A stretch of 64,000 nt of DNA from Globodera rostochiensis (lineage: Eukaryota; Nematoda; Chromadorea; Rhabditida; Heteroderidae): NCBI GenBank assembly GCA_018350325.1, contig JAEVLN010000001.1, positions 3,399,501-3,463,500 on the forward strand. The letters run 5' to 3'. The translations under genes and the position numbers were made by a program. Below, piece by piece: positions 47,255-58,342 of this stretch. A model generated the notes under the pieces. That model worked only from the letters and a program-made list of their open reading frames with translations, made no database searches and had not been told where the DNA came from. Every line of letters starts with the position of its first letter. Within the stretch, counting starts at the first letter, position 1.

Positions 47255-48055
47255 CTAAAAATTAAAACTTAATCTGCTTAAAGCTAAAATAAATTTACAT
47301 TTAGCAGAAAAAGATCTTTAATATACTAATACGATACAACTATAAAAAATTATAGAATTATAACCATATTTTTTATTTCAAAACAAATAACTAATCTCAT
47401 TTATGAAAAATATAAATAAAAAAAGTAACCAAATATTTTTGCATGATTTAGAAAGAATTAACAATTAAATGACGAGATCAATAATTACTAGATGAAGAGG
47501 AAGAGTTAAAGTAATTTTTGATTAATAAAAATATTTTAAATTTAAATAAAACATCGAAAATTTTTGTTACTGACAAAAAATTCTGTAGAAAAATTTATTA
47601 GAAGAAATTAAAAATCAGAATGCATTAAGTAAAACTTTAAAACCCATAGACAATATTAAAAAAAAATAATAATAAATTAAATTTTTTTTCAAACAAGTCC
47701 AGTGTGTTCGTCCGTGAACGAGCAGCAGGCCATGTCATTTCTGCTTTCGATCTTGTGTCCATGCCTTTGTACGACCCTAAAAAACTATTGACACAATAAA
47801 ACTCATTTAATTGAATAATTAATATAGATAAGAAAATATTATAAACTTATGACGTTTTCACTCAATGAAATTTAAAAATGAATGCTTATTAATTGAAATG
47901 AATTAACGTAAATTAATGTAGTTTCTATGATTTAACAAATTTATATCAAAATACCAGTCAAGAAATACACCAAATATTTGAATAATTGATTGATAAAAAA
48001 AACGTTTAAATCAATATTTTCTTAAGATAATTAAAAATTTATACATTAAGAAACC
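47255..48055. repeat. Inverted copy of the 4.09-4.65 kb block
   Basis: Partner of 4090-4650. Shared landmarks on the opposite strand include aaaacttaatctgcttaaag at about 47266-47285, the stretch at 47430-47510 and cctttgtacgaccctaaaaa at 47764-47783. This copy has about 240 more bases, including an intact exon-like islet. Confidence 0.8.
47698..47768 (+). CDS. Exon-like islet, better copy of a duplicated exon
   Basis: Preceded by TTTTTTTTCAAACAAG and followed by GTACGACC. The 71-base phase reads SSVFVRERAAGHVISAFDLV, then SMP, leaving two bases. In the inverted partner near 4325-4370 the same peptide is shortened from its start and has lost one base (GATCTTGAGCC for GATCTTGTGTCC), so that copy is broken. 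The minus strand here is also open (SYKGMDTRSKAEMTWPAARS) behind TTTTTTAG, an acceptor lost in the partner. The plus reading looks more like a folded protein, but the strand is not proven. Confidence 0.35.
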
Positions 48056-48059
48056 AATC

Positions 48060-50095
48060 TTGTCACACGGCATTTGCCCAGGAGTTTCGAAAACGAGCGA
48101 GGTTAAAGTGTGCTTTGCTTGCCCACAAATGATCGATAAAAACTGATGTAAGCTTCTAAGCTCATTTGAATCAATTAACCTTCGAATTCTTGATTTGGCA
48201 GGGATAAAATATAATTAAATATTAAAAAATAAATTAAAAAACAAAAAATATTTACATAAAATAAAACAACCATTCTGTAATAAAAACAAATTTAAAGAAT
48301 TATTTTGAAAAATAATTAGAATATTTTGCCTTTAATTATTCAGTATTTTATTATTATTCTTTATAATCCCTCAAATTTAGTCTGTTTACGCGTCGGGTCG
48401 AGATGAAAACATTCTGCATCTTTGAAAATATTCTTGTATTTTGTCAATATACAATTAGTTATTTAAACATTTGACGTAATACGAAATTAGAATTTTTAAT
48501 TATAATTCTAATGGAACAAATTCGTTTTGCTTAGCTATGGCTAATTTTAGAATTTGGTTACTTTTTTGGTTTATTTTTATTTTAAACAATTTTATTTACT
48601 ATTAAAAATACACGTATTAAATGTTTTAAAATATGGATGTTTTTAAATATTATAAAACAAATATTTTATTTTAAAGTTAAATATTTATGTTAATTATGTT
48701 AAAAAAAAATTTTGCCTAAAATTCAAATGCAAGTCAACTCAACTTTCCTTAGAAAAAACATATAAAATTAAATATGTGCTTTAAAACCAGAAGTTTCGTT
48801 TTATTGAAAGTTTTTATTTTTTTGTTAGCTTTAAATCAACACTTTTTTTTACATTTCAAATCCTTGTTTTAAAAAAGACACCATGGGATGAAACTATTTA
48901 TTGTTGTAAAAATGCTTAAACATATTTAGATAATCACACAACAACGCACGTCAACAGCGTCATCACGAATGGTGAAATCAGTCGCGATCAATTGTGATCA
49001 AAAAATTGAAAAATTAAATCATGCAATTTTAACAATATTTATTTATAACAAATAAAACAAAAAGTAAATAAAACATTTAATAAAAAGTAGAAACAATTAA
49101 TTACTAAATAATTATGTCAACGGCTTTCACGCGCTGCTTAATTTGACGAAGCAACGCTTCATACCAATAAAAAAAAGTTTAGGGGTCTAATTAATAACCA
49201 AATATAAAAGTTTTACATAACAACGGAATAATACACTTATTACCAAGAAAAAAAACAATCATATAAGTGTTTAAATTTACTATTCTAAAAACATATAAAT
49301 ATTCATTTATTTGAACTTGAAAACAAATATTTCTTTAGTTCACAATTTTTCAAGATAAAAACATGAATATTATTCACTTAAAACATTGGGCGCGCAGTTG
49401 TCATGTAATACAATAAATGAAATTACTCCTATCATGATTAACCATGGAGTATTGCCTAAATTGTGATAATATGGCATAAAAATAATGTCCGAGCAAATCT
49501 TATACATTTAGGAAGGCTCAATAAAACAGCACATAAAATTTATTTTTCAGTCTTGTTTCAGTATGAAATTTTAAAGATTAGTTATTAACAATAGTATATT
49601 TTTTTCAACTCATTATCATTTATTTCAATTTCAAAAACCAATTTTTTTTAGCAGTATTTAGACAAGACCTTTTTCTGGCAAAATCAATGACTTAGAGATT
49701 TTTTATTGAACAACTAAATAATTCGATATCTTTGAGTTGTCCACCCGTTTCGCTATGATAAAAACAATTAGTCGACTTTTTACTTTATTGCTTTTTTTAA
49801 AATTTGATTTTGTTTATTAGAATATTTTTTAAATTTCTGATATCAATTTAATAATACATTTAACCAGTTAAAAGTTTTTTACAACCGACCAAGTTTTATG
49901 TCAAATTTGCTCTTTATGCCTATTTTATGCATTTATTAAATTAAAATATTAATCTTTTGCTTTATTTTATAATTAACAAAAATAATTTGCATTTTTAGTT
50001 ATTTTATTTAAATTATGAATTTTTTAATAATTAATTTTTGTCGTTTGCCTTATCTAAAATTGCAATGAGCCAATGGCTATTTATTTGTCGTTATA
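48060..50095. other. AT-rich DNA, no gene seen
   Basis: AT-rich. GC-richer spots at about 48060-48110, 48945-48990 and 49120-49160 without bounded frames. Confidence 0.42.
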
Positions 50096-50103
50096 CCGTA
50101 GGC

Positions 50104-50260
50104 CAGGGATGTGCTCTGTTCTGTTCTGATTTTCTGATTTACCAGAATTTCTGATGATTTTGGGCACCAGAATTCTGATTTCTGGTTTCTGGTTTTTTTT
50201 TTTGCAACCAGAATTCTGATTTCTGGTTTCTGGTTTTTTAGAGAAAAAACCAGAAAAAAC
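50104..50260. repeat. Left subterminal CAGAATTCTGATTTCTGG array
   Basis: Two to three copies of accagaattctgatttctgg with variants, interrupted by a T run. The core cagaattctg is itself palindromic. Such arrays next to hAT ends are usual transposase-binding regions (family knowledge). Confidence 0.85.
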
Positions 50261-50364
50261 CAGAAATTCTAAGTTAAAATTTTTACTTACAACACCTTTT
50301 ACAAATAGCCATTTTTGCAAAATTATTCATTCTTGGGCCAATTTTCTTAACAAATTGTCATTAA

Positions 50365-50540
50365 AAATCAAAAAAAATTTTCCGGCGGCGCCTATCGGCA
50401 CCGCCGACCCCCTCCTATTTCTAAAAAGCATTAAAAAACGTGCCGATTTTTTTAAGTTTTGGTTGAAAATCTGTTAACAAATCAAGTCAAAAATTCAAAA
50501 TTTTCTCGGCGGCGCCTATCGGCACCGCCGACCCACCCGC
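50365..50540. repeat. Duplicated CGGCGGCGCC hairpin in hAT element
   Basis: cggcggcgcctatcggcacc followed by gccgaccc occurs at about 50383 and again at about 50505, each preceded by a similar aaaaattca/caaaattttct stretch. Each can fold as a GC-rich stem. The interior therefore consists of a ~120-base tandem duplication. Confidence 0.85.
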
Positions 50541-50759
50541 AAGCAGAATTCGCAAACTTGCATTTTGAAAAATTTAAAAATCGACAAAATTTTCGAAATT
50601 TTCTACCAAAATGTTAAAAATTCTAAAAAATTTGCTGAAAATTGAACTTTTTTGGAAAATTTGATAAGAAAAATGCAATAAAAAACCCAAAAAACACCCC
50701 TAAAATCGAACTTTTTGGAGGAAAAATTGCTTAAGAAAAATGCGGGAATGATTAAAAAA

Positions 50760-50935
50760 TTTCTGTTCTGGTTTTCTGATTTACCAGAATTTCTGGTGAT
50801 TTTGAGCACCAGAATTCTGTTTTCTGATTTCTGATTTTTAAAATGGGGACCAGAATTCTGTTTTCTGATTTCTGATTTTTTTTGTGCAACCAGAATTCTG
50901 ATTTCTGGTTTCTGGTTTTTAAAAAGTCGACCAGA
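50760..50935. repeat. Right subterminal CAGAATTCTG array
   Basis: At least three copies of accagaattctg(t/a)tttctg, the counterpart of the left array and mostly in the same orientation relative to the plus strand. Confidence 0.85.
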
Positions 50936-50954
50936 GCACATCCCTGCCGTAGGC

Positions 50955-52150
50955 ATTTCAGTTGTAAAATAGCATCCGAATGTCAATTATGCTTCGTATT
51001 GGACGCACTCAAAAATTAATTTTGCTTTTTAGTTAATTAACAATATTAATCGATTACATATCAGATATCGCCTGAATTTTATTTTAGATTGCTTGATTTA
51101 TTGTGTATTGTAATATATTAATTAGTTAGCTTTTTTAACGTGCAATTTTGCACGTTAAATTTTTTTATAATAAAGTAAATTTTTAACGAAGTATTTAAAT
51201 AGCATTTACTTTAATTTTTGCACAAAATTGGTTCAACGACTGTTATGGGTGTGGCGGATCTTTCAGATAATATAAAAATGGTTTGGGTATTTATAAAAAT
51301 TGATATTTTTATTGGTCATAAATAATTTTTGCTTTTAGTCGTTTATGAGTGCGCAATTAACATCCATTTTCTCGACTATTTGCAAACATTTTATTTTATT
51401 AAATATCAAATTGTATAACCGTTTGTTGGTGAATACGACAATTGCTTATATTAGTCAACTATAATTATAAATATTTTTATATCAACCATTTAATTATTAA
51501 ACCTTTTCAACATTAATGCAAAATCTAAATTTTACATACAAATAATTTAATTGCAAAAAATTATTGATTAAAAAATAAAATTCAAAAATGATAATCATCT
51601 ATAAAAACTTGATCTTTTCATTTAAATCTAAGAAATACATAAATACATTAAACATAAAAGATAGAAATTTGGTCATCCGCATCTGTAAAATAATTTCTTG
51701 GCAGTCAAAATAAATAATAATCAAAGTATGTTACTTCTCATAATTATATGTAATAATCAAAAATATAAAGTCAAAAAATGATTCGTTATATAATAATTAC
51801 TTAAATAAAATATTTTACAACGGCTTGAAAAATAAACAAATTTAGCATTACAATATTTATGTCAAAATGGTAGCTATGTACATTTTTAATTTAATCAATA
51901 AACAAGGTAGAACAAAATAGCAATACACTAAATTTGTTTAACAAATTGAAGCGACAAATTATTAATACTCATTATCTAAAGTTAAGTATGGAAAATTTTA
52001 AGGTTTATTTATCTTTTTTGTTTAAATATACCTTTTTGGGCATTATATTTATGTATACTTTTAAATAATTAGAAATTTTTTTATTGTTATATTTGTTATA
52101 AACAAAAAAATTTTATTTTTTGTTAAATTTATTAAATTTTAACATATTCT
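50955..52150. other. AT-rich DNA, no gene seen
   Basis: AT-rich right flank of the hAT element. A spot at about 51225-51265 has no bounded frame. Confidence 0.45.
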
Positions 52151-52154
52151 TAAT

Positions 52155-52262
52155 TTTGGTCTCGACGCTTCGCTTTTCAAGTATTCTGATCCAATGTATT
52201 TCAATGTCCGCCTTAATAACCAATCCCCATATCGGAACTCTTCAGAAATCATCTGCGAGTTG
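52155..52262. other. Exon-like islet, strand undecided
   Basis: Plus: LDASLFKYSDPMYFNVRLNN, continuing QSPYRNSSEIICEL before a GTTAAT donor-like site, but no AG acceptor at the left. Minus: behind AACTCGCAG, MISEEFRYGDWLLRRTLKYI, continuing GSEYLKSEASRPKLRI before GTTAAA. The minus reading has both splice signals. Either way the islet looks coding. No family was recognised. Confidence 0.35.
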
Positions 52263-52550
52263 TTAATTTCGGTGTTTTAGTCAACTATTTTATTAATCGT
52301 CGCTGAAAATTAATAAAAAGTTAACAAAAACATAAAATCAATATGATTTTGAAAACTAAACATTTTGGATTAATTAAGATTAATATTGTGCAAAATAAAA
52401 AAATAATTATCGAACAAAGTGATTTTAATGAAAATGAATATTGAACCTGAAATTGGCATACTCACAAAATTAAGTTTGTCAAATAGAACCCAAAATTTAT
52501 TTGTGTAACAATGAAAACAATTTAAGAAAACCATTAATACGCTCGAGGAA

Positions 52551-52647
52551 ATGAACACAAAAAGTCAACACAATGTCAGGGAAATCGCCGTAATTTGGTG
52601 ACTGCGATTGTGGCGCGCACTTTGGGAAGCCGATGCCCGCCGACCTG
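52551..52647. other. Duplicated islet with conserved splice-like borders
   Basis: On the minus strand GTGTGCTCAG precedes GTCGGCGGGC, and CTCGAGC is followed by GTATTAATGG. The same AG and GT borders are kept at the partner (62.72-62.81 kb, plus strand). The minus frame here reads SAGIGFPKCAPQSQSPNYGD then FPDIVLTFCVHFLE. Against this, the partner's other strand reads NTKIKEVALFGDCECGALFG then KPVPADL, which returns here as FGDCDCGAHFGKPMPADL after a one-base shift. At least one copy is broken; strand unresolved. Confidence 0.35.
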
Positions 52648-52935
52648 AGCACACGATACAAAAATAAAATAATTTTTAATCTAAAATTACTCAATTAATT
52701 TTTTGGTTTCATATTTAAAAACCCTAAACAATAATTTGCATCTATTGATAAACTCAAATAATAACTAAATTTACTTTAAACTGATAGAAGAAAACCTAGT
52801 AAACAAAATAAAAGGATTTTGAAATTAGATTTAAATTATTTTATCGTTGTTGTTGTTGTTGTACATTATTTTTAAAAAACCAGAATAAACTGAAAATCAA
52901 ATATGAATTAAAAATAAAATTTAATTATAAAGTAG

Positions 52936-53012
52936 TTGAAAACTACACATTTACCGGCTCAAAAACGGGGTGTGAGTCGGACATGGCAGTGGCAGTGAAA
53001 GATACCGAAAAA
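52936..53012 (+). CDS. Exon-like segment with FTGSxxGCESD motif, copy A
   Basis: Between TTATAAAGTAG and GTAGCTGC the phase with two leading bases reads ENYTFTGSKTGCESD, then MAVAVKDTEK, exactly 25 codons. FTGSxxGCESD recurs in the minus-strand islet at 58343-58432. All nine shared residues are encoded with differences only at synonymous sites (TTT/TTC, ACC/ACG, GGC/GGA, TCA/AGT, TGT/TGC, GAG/GAA, TCG/TCT; GGG and GAC unchanged). That pattern is expected of a protein kept by selection. The minus strand is also open with fair splice sites (TATGTCCAG, GTAAATG), so caution is needed. Function unknown. Confidence 0.4.
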
Positions 53013-53229
53013 GTAGCTGCGCGTTTATCCCTGGACATATTAAAAGAAAATTAAATATTAATATTTATGATTACAATTTCTGTGACTATGGTACCCAATA
53101 GATTTTTATATGATATTTATTTGTAAAATATTTGCATGTCACCAAAAATAAAATAATTAATACTTTAAACAATTTTTTTTATTGTGGAAACAGAAGATTC
53201 GCAAAAAATTTCTCGAAATCGAAATCGTA

Positions 53230-53503
53230 ATTTTTGAACTTATCAAACTATTGTTTTAAAAAATTACATCCCACAACAATAATTCTATATATAAATAAAA
53301 TTATATGTTCTGATAATGAAAATAATGTATATTACAAGCAATTACATGATCAACGTAATTCATCCGTGGATCAAGACACGGACAATCAAACCATTGGCTG
53401 TATACCCACCAGGTTCAAAACCATGTGTGCTATACGCACCATTATAGATATATCGCTTAAAGCTAGCGAACCCCTTCAAAACAATAATTTATTTAATATA
53501 TAA
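53230..53503 (+). CDS. Exon-like region, unknown protein
   Basis: A plus frame runs to a TAA at 53503. Its coding-like part begins after TATTACAAG (about 53340) with QLHDQRNSSVDQDTDNQTIG, then CIPTR before AG|GTTCAA, a good donor. Beyond that it reads FKTMCAIRTIIDISLKASEP. The hydrophilic Asp/Gln/Asn stretch and two Cys do not suggest a family. It lies about 330 bases downstream of the FTGS-motif islet on the same strand and could belong to the same gene. Confidence 0.3.
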
Positions 53504-53599
53504 AGTGATAAATAAAATAATAATTTTAATCAATAATGCTTTCTATTATGATATATAAAATATTTAAATCAACCTTAAAATAAGGAATGTAATGAATTT

Positions 53600-53822
53600 A
53601 AATTCATATTTATTTAGATATTCTCATGAAAAATGCGTAGGTGCAACAAAAATATAATTACTTATATTTTAAAAGATATAAAATTATATTTAAAATATTT
53701 TAAATTTAATCAATTGGAAGTTAAACTTGCAATAAATAATAAACAAATAAAATTATTTAAAATTTAATGTGCTTTTAATAACGATTGAATATTGATTATT
53801 TTGAAATTTTATTAAACGCTAA
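53600..53822 (+). repeat. Direct copy of 39.44-39.67 kb
   Basis: Same orientation and order as 39440-39665. It lies inside the ~1.5 kb that is absent from the inverted partner of this region, so it may have arrived as an insertion. Confidence 0.88.
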
Positions 53823-53829
53823 ACCAATT

Positions 53830-56800
53830 TAGATAAATGGAATTTTATTAAGAAAAAACTTATGCTTTTGCAACATTTTTACAAAATCTTAATGAAACTT
53901 TTAACAGGATAAGAAATGCTTATGGACAAGAGAAGCTGGAATAAAACAGATGACCCTCCCGCAATAAAATAATTCACAAAAGGATTTAAAATTAAAGATT
54001 TTCCAATTGAACGGGATCACTTTATCCTCAATAGACTCTTTAAACAAAAAAAGTTTAAAATATAGTACTAAAAAAATATTTTAATACAGAAATCAAAAAG
54101 AAACTAAATACCTCAACAAAGTCATAGCAAAACGGTAACACATTTTTTTATGAATTTAAATAATTTATACAAAATAATGCTTTTATTATTTGTACACAAA
54201 AGCATGCTAGTTTTAAAAATCTTATTTTAAACAAAACGTATTTTAGGACTTTAAAAGCCCCAATAATATTTAAAATCTAAAATTTATAAAGAAAAAAAAC
54301 ATAAACAATCATTCTATTAATATTGGATAATAAAAATAAGATGAATTGGACTGGCAAACAGATGATGGACTGGCGAACAAGACAAAATATTTTGATTGTT
54401 ATTACATTGGATGCAAAGCACTTCTTCAGTCTATTTGATCCTTGACAACACGGAGAAACACCAATTTAAACACCTTGATGCACTTTTGACAAAACATGGA
54501 AAGCTGTCATTAGTTGAATAAATTATAATTAAAATGATTAAGGTAAATTTAGCAATCATTGAACATTAATGTTGCGTACTATAAACATGCAAATAAAATA
54601 GTTTTATTGTATTTTTATCAGATCAACTAAAACGAAATAATTTATATTAGTAAAGTTCTACAAGACGATACAGTGGTCAAATAGAAAACTCTTTAAATTA
54701 TTAACTTGATGTTAATTATAAAAAAAAATGTTTTTATAACAATTCGAATCGAGTTATTATGTATGCGGTTAATCTTTCAAAATAAAAGCAAAAAAACTAA
54801 AAATTAATGAGTTCTTCACAAAAATGTATAATTATTAATGATTATGAAATTTAATGATAAAAAATAAACGCAATAAAATTTATTTAATAAGAATATTATA
54901 AATATAAAATTGGTGGAAGAACTGTTGAATAAATTCGTAATACACTTATACGATACAAAAAGTTTAATTCATAACTTATTTTATTATGTTTTTTAATATA
55001 AGTTTAAAGCAAATTAATTATTTGTGTTTTTAGATATTTTCATGAATTTTCTTAATTTAAAACACAATGCTTGCCATTCCCGTCTGTACACTCAGTGCTT
55101 TCGTGGACAGCTAAAATTGCTTAAGAGATGTTGATTTTTGTTGAAAAGCTTTTTGGCTTTCATTAACTTTGTTTTTTGAATTTGTGTTGCATTTTCAGTT
55201 TATATTTTCTTTATTTTAAAATTTTTTAATGCTCATGTTACCTGAAGATGAAAACGGTTTTTGATGTAGTGGCTGGCAGTAGTCTTTTGCAGACAATTTG
55301 TTTGCCCAATTTATTCATAAAGTATGCAATTGATTTTTAAAAAAATGCATCTCCGCCCATTAATGCATTTACTTAAATCATGGTATCTGCCCTTGCGGAA
55401 TGTTTTAGCAAAACATTAATTGATCTTTCAAACGGATTGCATTATTTTGATGTTACTTGTTTTAATAATATAAAAGGCTTATAAATATTTAGAATTTTTG
55501 TTGAATATTACGTTGTTGTGATTAGTTATTATATCATAATTTGTATTTCTTTTTCAAAATATTTTATTCGATTTGTGTGCAAAGAACAAATGTTTGGATG
55601 ACGCCCTCATTACCTTGCCCAAAAGGGAAAGTTAAAATCATTGAGTAAGTTTAAGAAACATTGTTAATTATTTATTGATTTTTTAACTAAACAAAAAATT
55701 ATATTTTTATTAATAACTTTAGATATTCTTTTATATTTTATTTTTAATAAAATGCTTAATCATTATTATATCTAATAAGAAATTTTATTAATTAATCAAA
55801 TTATATGCCTCTGCCAAACTCCATGCATACATGCTTTAAGCTTGTATTTATTTATTTTGTGATTATAGTTTAGGTGTGGCCTTTTTTATGGCTTTAACAT
55901 TTAAAAAAAGGGTTATCCCACTAAACGATTACCTTAAGCGCCTCTTTGCCTTGCGAATGCGTTTCTTTTTGGGCTGTTTTGCCGTTTCGAATTATTTGAT
56001 TTAATTTAATTGTCAGATCATTATTTTGCATTCAGAAATTTTTTTAACATTTATCAGTTATTAAACAAAAAATAATATATTTCTTAACACATTTATTCTC
56101 TTTTAACAATTATTTTTTTAATATTTTGATAATAATTAAATATCGCGAATTCAAAATAATATTTACAAATCAGGGCGTTTCTTGACTTGTTATCATTGCT
56201 TTAATATGATTAGTAAAATCTTTTCAGTTTTTTTAACTTGGCTTCTGGAAGCATTTGCATCGCTGCAGTTGGATTGAAAATGGTATAGAAGACTTTTCGG
56301 CATAAATATGATTAGTAAAATCTCTTTCAGTTTTTTCATCTTGGCTTTTTATTTTTAACTGCAATACAAATGTTTGAATAAATATTTAGTTGTTAGATTA
56401 CGGCCTTAATTATTACATACAATAAATAATTTTAATTTTGGTTCTCTATAAAACAACAATTTAAATTTTGTCGTCAAATAATTATATTTTTTTATTTTTC
56501 TTTATTTTTTTGATTATAAGATGGCAACGCTCTGTGTAAGTGTTGGATTTTTTCAACAGTCTGCTCAGGCGTCGCAATTTTGTTAAAATTTATTAAAATA
56601 AATAAATTAAGTTTAATTAATGTTTAACCGCAAAAAATATTATTAATACTTTTAATATTTTGTTATGTTTTTGATCCCAGTTATTTTTTCATTAATATAT
56701 TTTAAGCTAATGTTGTTAATTTAAACCTAAAACAATAATTATTTAAATATATTATTATACTTGTTAAAAAATTTTTTTTAATTTTTTTTCTAATTATTTA

Positions 56801-56985
56801 TTTTTTAGAATAAATAATTTTAAAAAAGTTATGACAGGGTTTTGATCGGGTAACAAAAATGTCAATTTCCATTAAAATCGAAATTACAAATTTCTGAGTA
56901 TTTCTTGCATTTTAACAAAGAAAAAGTCGAACTAAAATGAATTGTCCTGCGTCCGTCTTCCACCAGCCTTGATTCGAAATTCGAT
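53830..56985. other. AT-rich DNA, no gene supported
   Basis: AT-rich. Holds the end of the inverted block (to 54805) and the 54.80-54.91 kb segment that is an inverted copy of 10.90-11.01 kb. Near 56200-56350 a short stretch (aatatgattagtaaaatc, then tcagttttttcatcttgg) is present twice. Islets near 55075-55110 and 55585-55625 have no bounded frame. Confidence 0.42.
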
Positions 56986-57054
56986 TCTACTTTGAACGCA
57001 AACTTTTTAGCAAATTATTATTCAACCAAATTGGCAAAAAAAATAGCTCTTTAA

Positions 57055-57180
57055 AAAATTTGGGGGGATTTGAGGCACTTTTTGCTGGGGGGGGGGGATT
57101 TGACCGGGGTGATTTTGACGATGGGAAGGGGGGGGGGGGGGATTCGAGACATTTTGGCTTTGGGGGGGGGAGGGGGATTC
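57055..57180 (+). repeat. G-run repeat region
   Basis: Runs of 6 to about 14 G separated by attcgagacattttgg-like spacers, with gggggatt(t/c)ga repeating about five times. Four or more closely spaced G runs on the plus strand allow G-quadruplex formation. The minus frame across it (Pro-rich) is a by-product. Confidence 0.85.
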
Positions 57181-57189
57181 GAAAATTCA

Positions 57190-58340
57190 TAAATAAAGCT
57201 TAGATAATTTTTCCAACTACTATAAACAGAAAATTAAACGTAATAAATTTTTGTTTTTTAAGTTTAAAAAAAATTCAAATTAACCTCAAACTTGTGTAAT
57301 TAAACCAATAATGTGAGCTTTTTAAATTTACTTTACTTTTTTATGTTATTAATCTTTGGAGTTTATTTCATTGTCTTTTTCTATCAAAAAATGATGACCT
57401 TACTTAGAAATATTGAATTTACATTGTTAGCTTTAAGAAATATTTTACTAATAATATTAATTGAAAATTTCACAATGAAAATTAGATTGGATTTTTTAAC
57501 TGTATTTATTTTTAAAATTTATTATTCCAATAAAAGCATTTGCTTGTTTCATTTAATTTGTTTTTCAATTTCTTTTATATGTTTTTTTGATTGTAAAAAT
57601 CCTTAACAATATGAAGTCGATCCGGTAGTTATTGGAAATTGTCTTTTTTAGTGTATTCTTTTATTATGTTGTTCATAAGATTTTCTGTTGTCTTTGGTTT
57701 CTTACAACCTTTTTGAGTTTTCTTTTAAACAATTTGTTTTCAATTGAAGTTTTTTCTAATACTTTTTTTCGTTTAATTTTACCATTTACCAGATTGGTAA
57801 TACATAGGTCAAACAGTTAAGGTTATTTAAATTAATTTATTTTAGCAAATTTTATCTTTAGCAATTAGAATTTTAGCAAATGCCATACGTATGAAATAAA
57901 TTATGTTTCTACACACTATCAAAAGAAAGTTTCGCCCTTGTGGTTGATTTTTTTTCCACGATAGTGGTTGGTTTGCCTATTCAATTATCGGATTATTAAG
58001 GTATAATCGGTATTTTAATCATCATATATAACCATAATTTTTAATCTATTTTCATATTATTCACGTTTAATGATTATTTGATGTTTTAATTTAGTTTAAT
58101 TTCATTTATTATCAATTTTTCTCATAATAATCATAACTCATTCTGTTATTGAAATGGTTTTTTGTATTTATTAAGATTTTCAAATGCTTTGTATGTGTTA
58201 TAGCAAAGTCAACTTAAACAAATTTATTTTGAAAAGAAAACAAAAATTTAAGTAATTTATATATTTGAATGTTTTTCTGAAAATTAGTCCTTGGTCATTA
58301 TAATGTGTGAGCTTTGTTTTAATGATATTAAATAAAAATA
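57190..58340. other. AT-rich DNA, no gene supported
   Basis: Two neighbouring plus frames (57313-57606 and 57632-57820) are long but almost wholly Phe/Leu/Ile/Tyr from T-rich DNA and are rejected as genes. 57791-57939 is the inverted partner of 35728-35873. Confidence 0.5.
57791..57939. repeat. Inverted copy of 35.73-35.87 kb
   Basis: Partner of 35728-35873; begins ttggtaatacataggtcaaa and ends with ctatcaaaagaaagtttcgc. Confidence 0.85.
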
Positions 58341-58342
58341 TT

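Larger units (their letters stand above)
50104..50946. mobile_element. Non-autonomous hAT-like element
   Basis: Ends are 15-base perfect inverted repeats, cagggatgtgctctg and cagagcacatccctg. They are flanked by a perfect 8-base target duplication, ccgtaggc, at 50096-50103 and 50947-50954. The CAGGGATG end and 8-base duplication are diagnostic of the hAT superfamily (family knowledge). At 843 bases with no transposase frame it must be mobilised in trans. Subterminal zones at both ends carry arrays of cagaattctgatttctgg. The intact target duplication and terminal repeats suggest a fairly recent insertion. Frames seen across it (50081-50320 and 50603-50986, minus) are by-products of the repeats. 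Confidence 0.92.
52370..54805. repeat. Block duplicated in inverted form at 62.21-63.01 kb
   Basis: 52370-53100 matches the minus strand of 63010-62390, and 54660-54805 continues collinearly at 62360-62210. The ~1.5 kb between (53100-54660) is absent from the other copy and includes a segment shared with 39.44-39.67 kb. The exon-like islet at 52936-53012 is also missing from the other copy. Confidence 0.85.

Noticed and set aside
50081..50986. Minus ORFs rich in KNQKPEIRILV-type repeats
   Set aside because: Translations of the subterminal CAGAATTCTG arrays of the hAT-like element, not a repeat protein.
56987..57190. Pro-rich minus ORF (FRIPLPPPKPKCLESPPPPF)
   Set aside because: Produced by the G-run repeat region; no coding context.
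57313..57820. Two adjacent plus-strand ORFs of 97 and 62 codons with strong hydrophobicity, like a two-gene membrane unit
   Set aside because: Almost all residues are Phe, Leu, Ile, Tyr, Asn and Lys from T-rich DNA, with no Gly/Ala/Pro-rich or conserved stretch and no splice or start context. Composition explains them.
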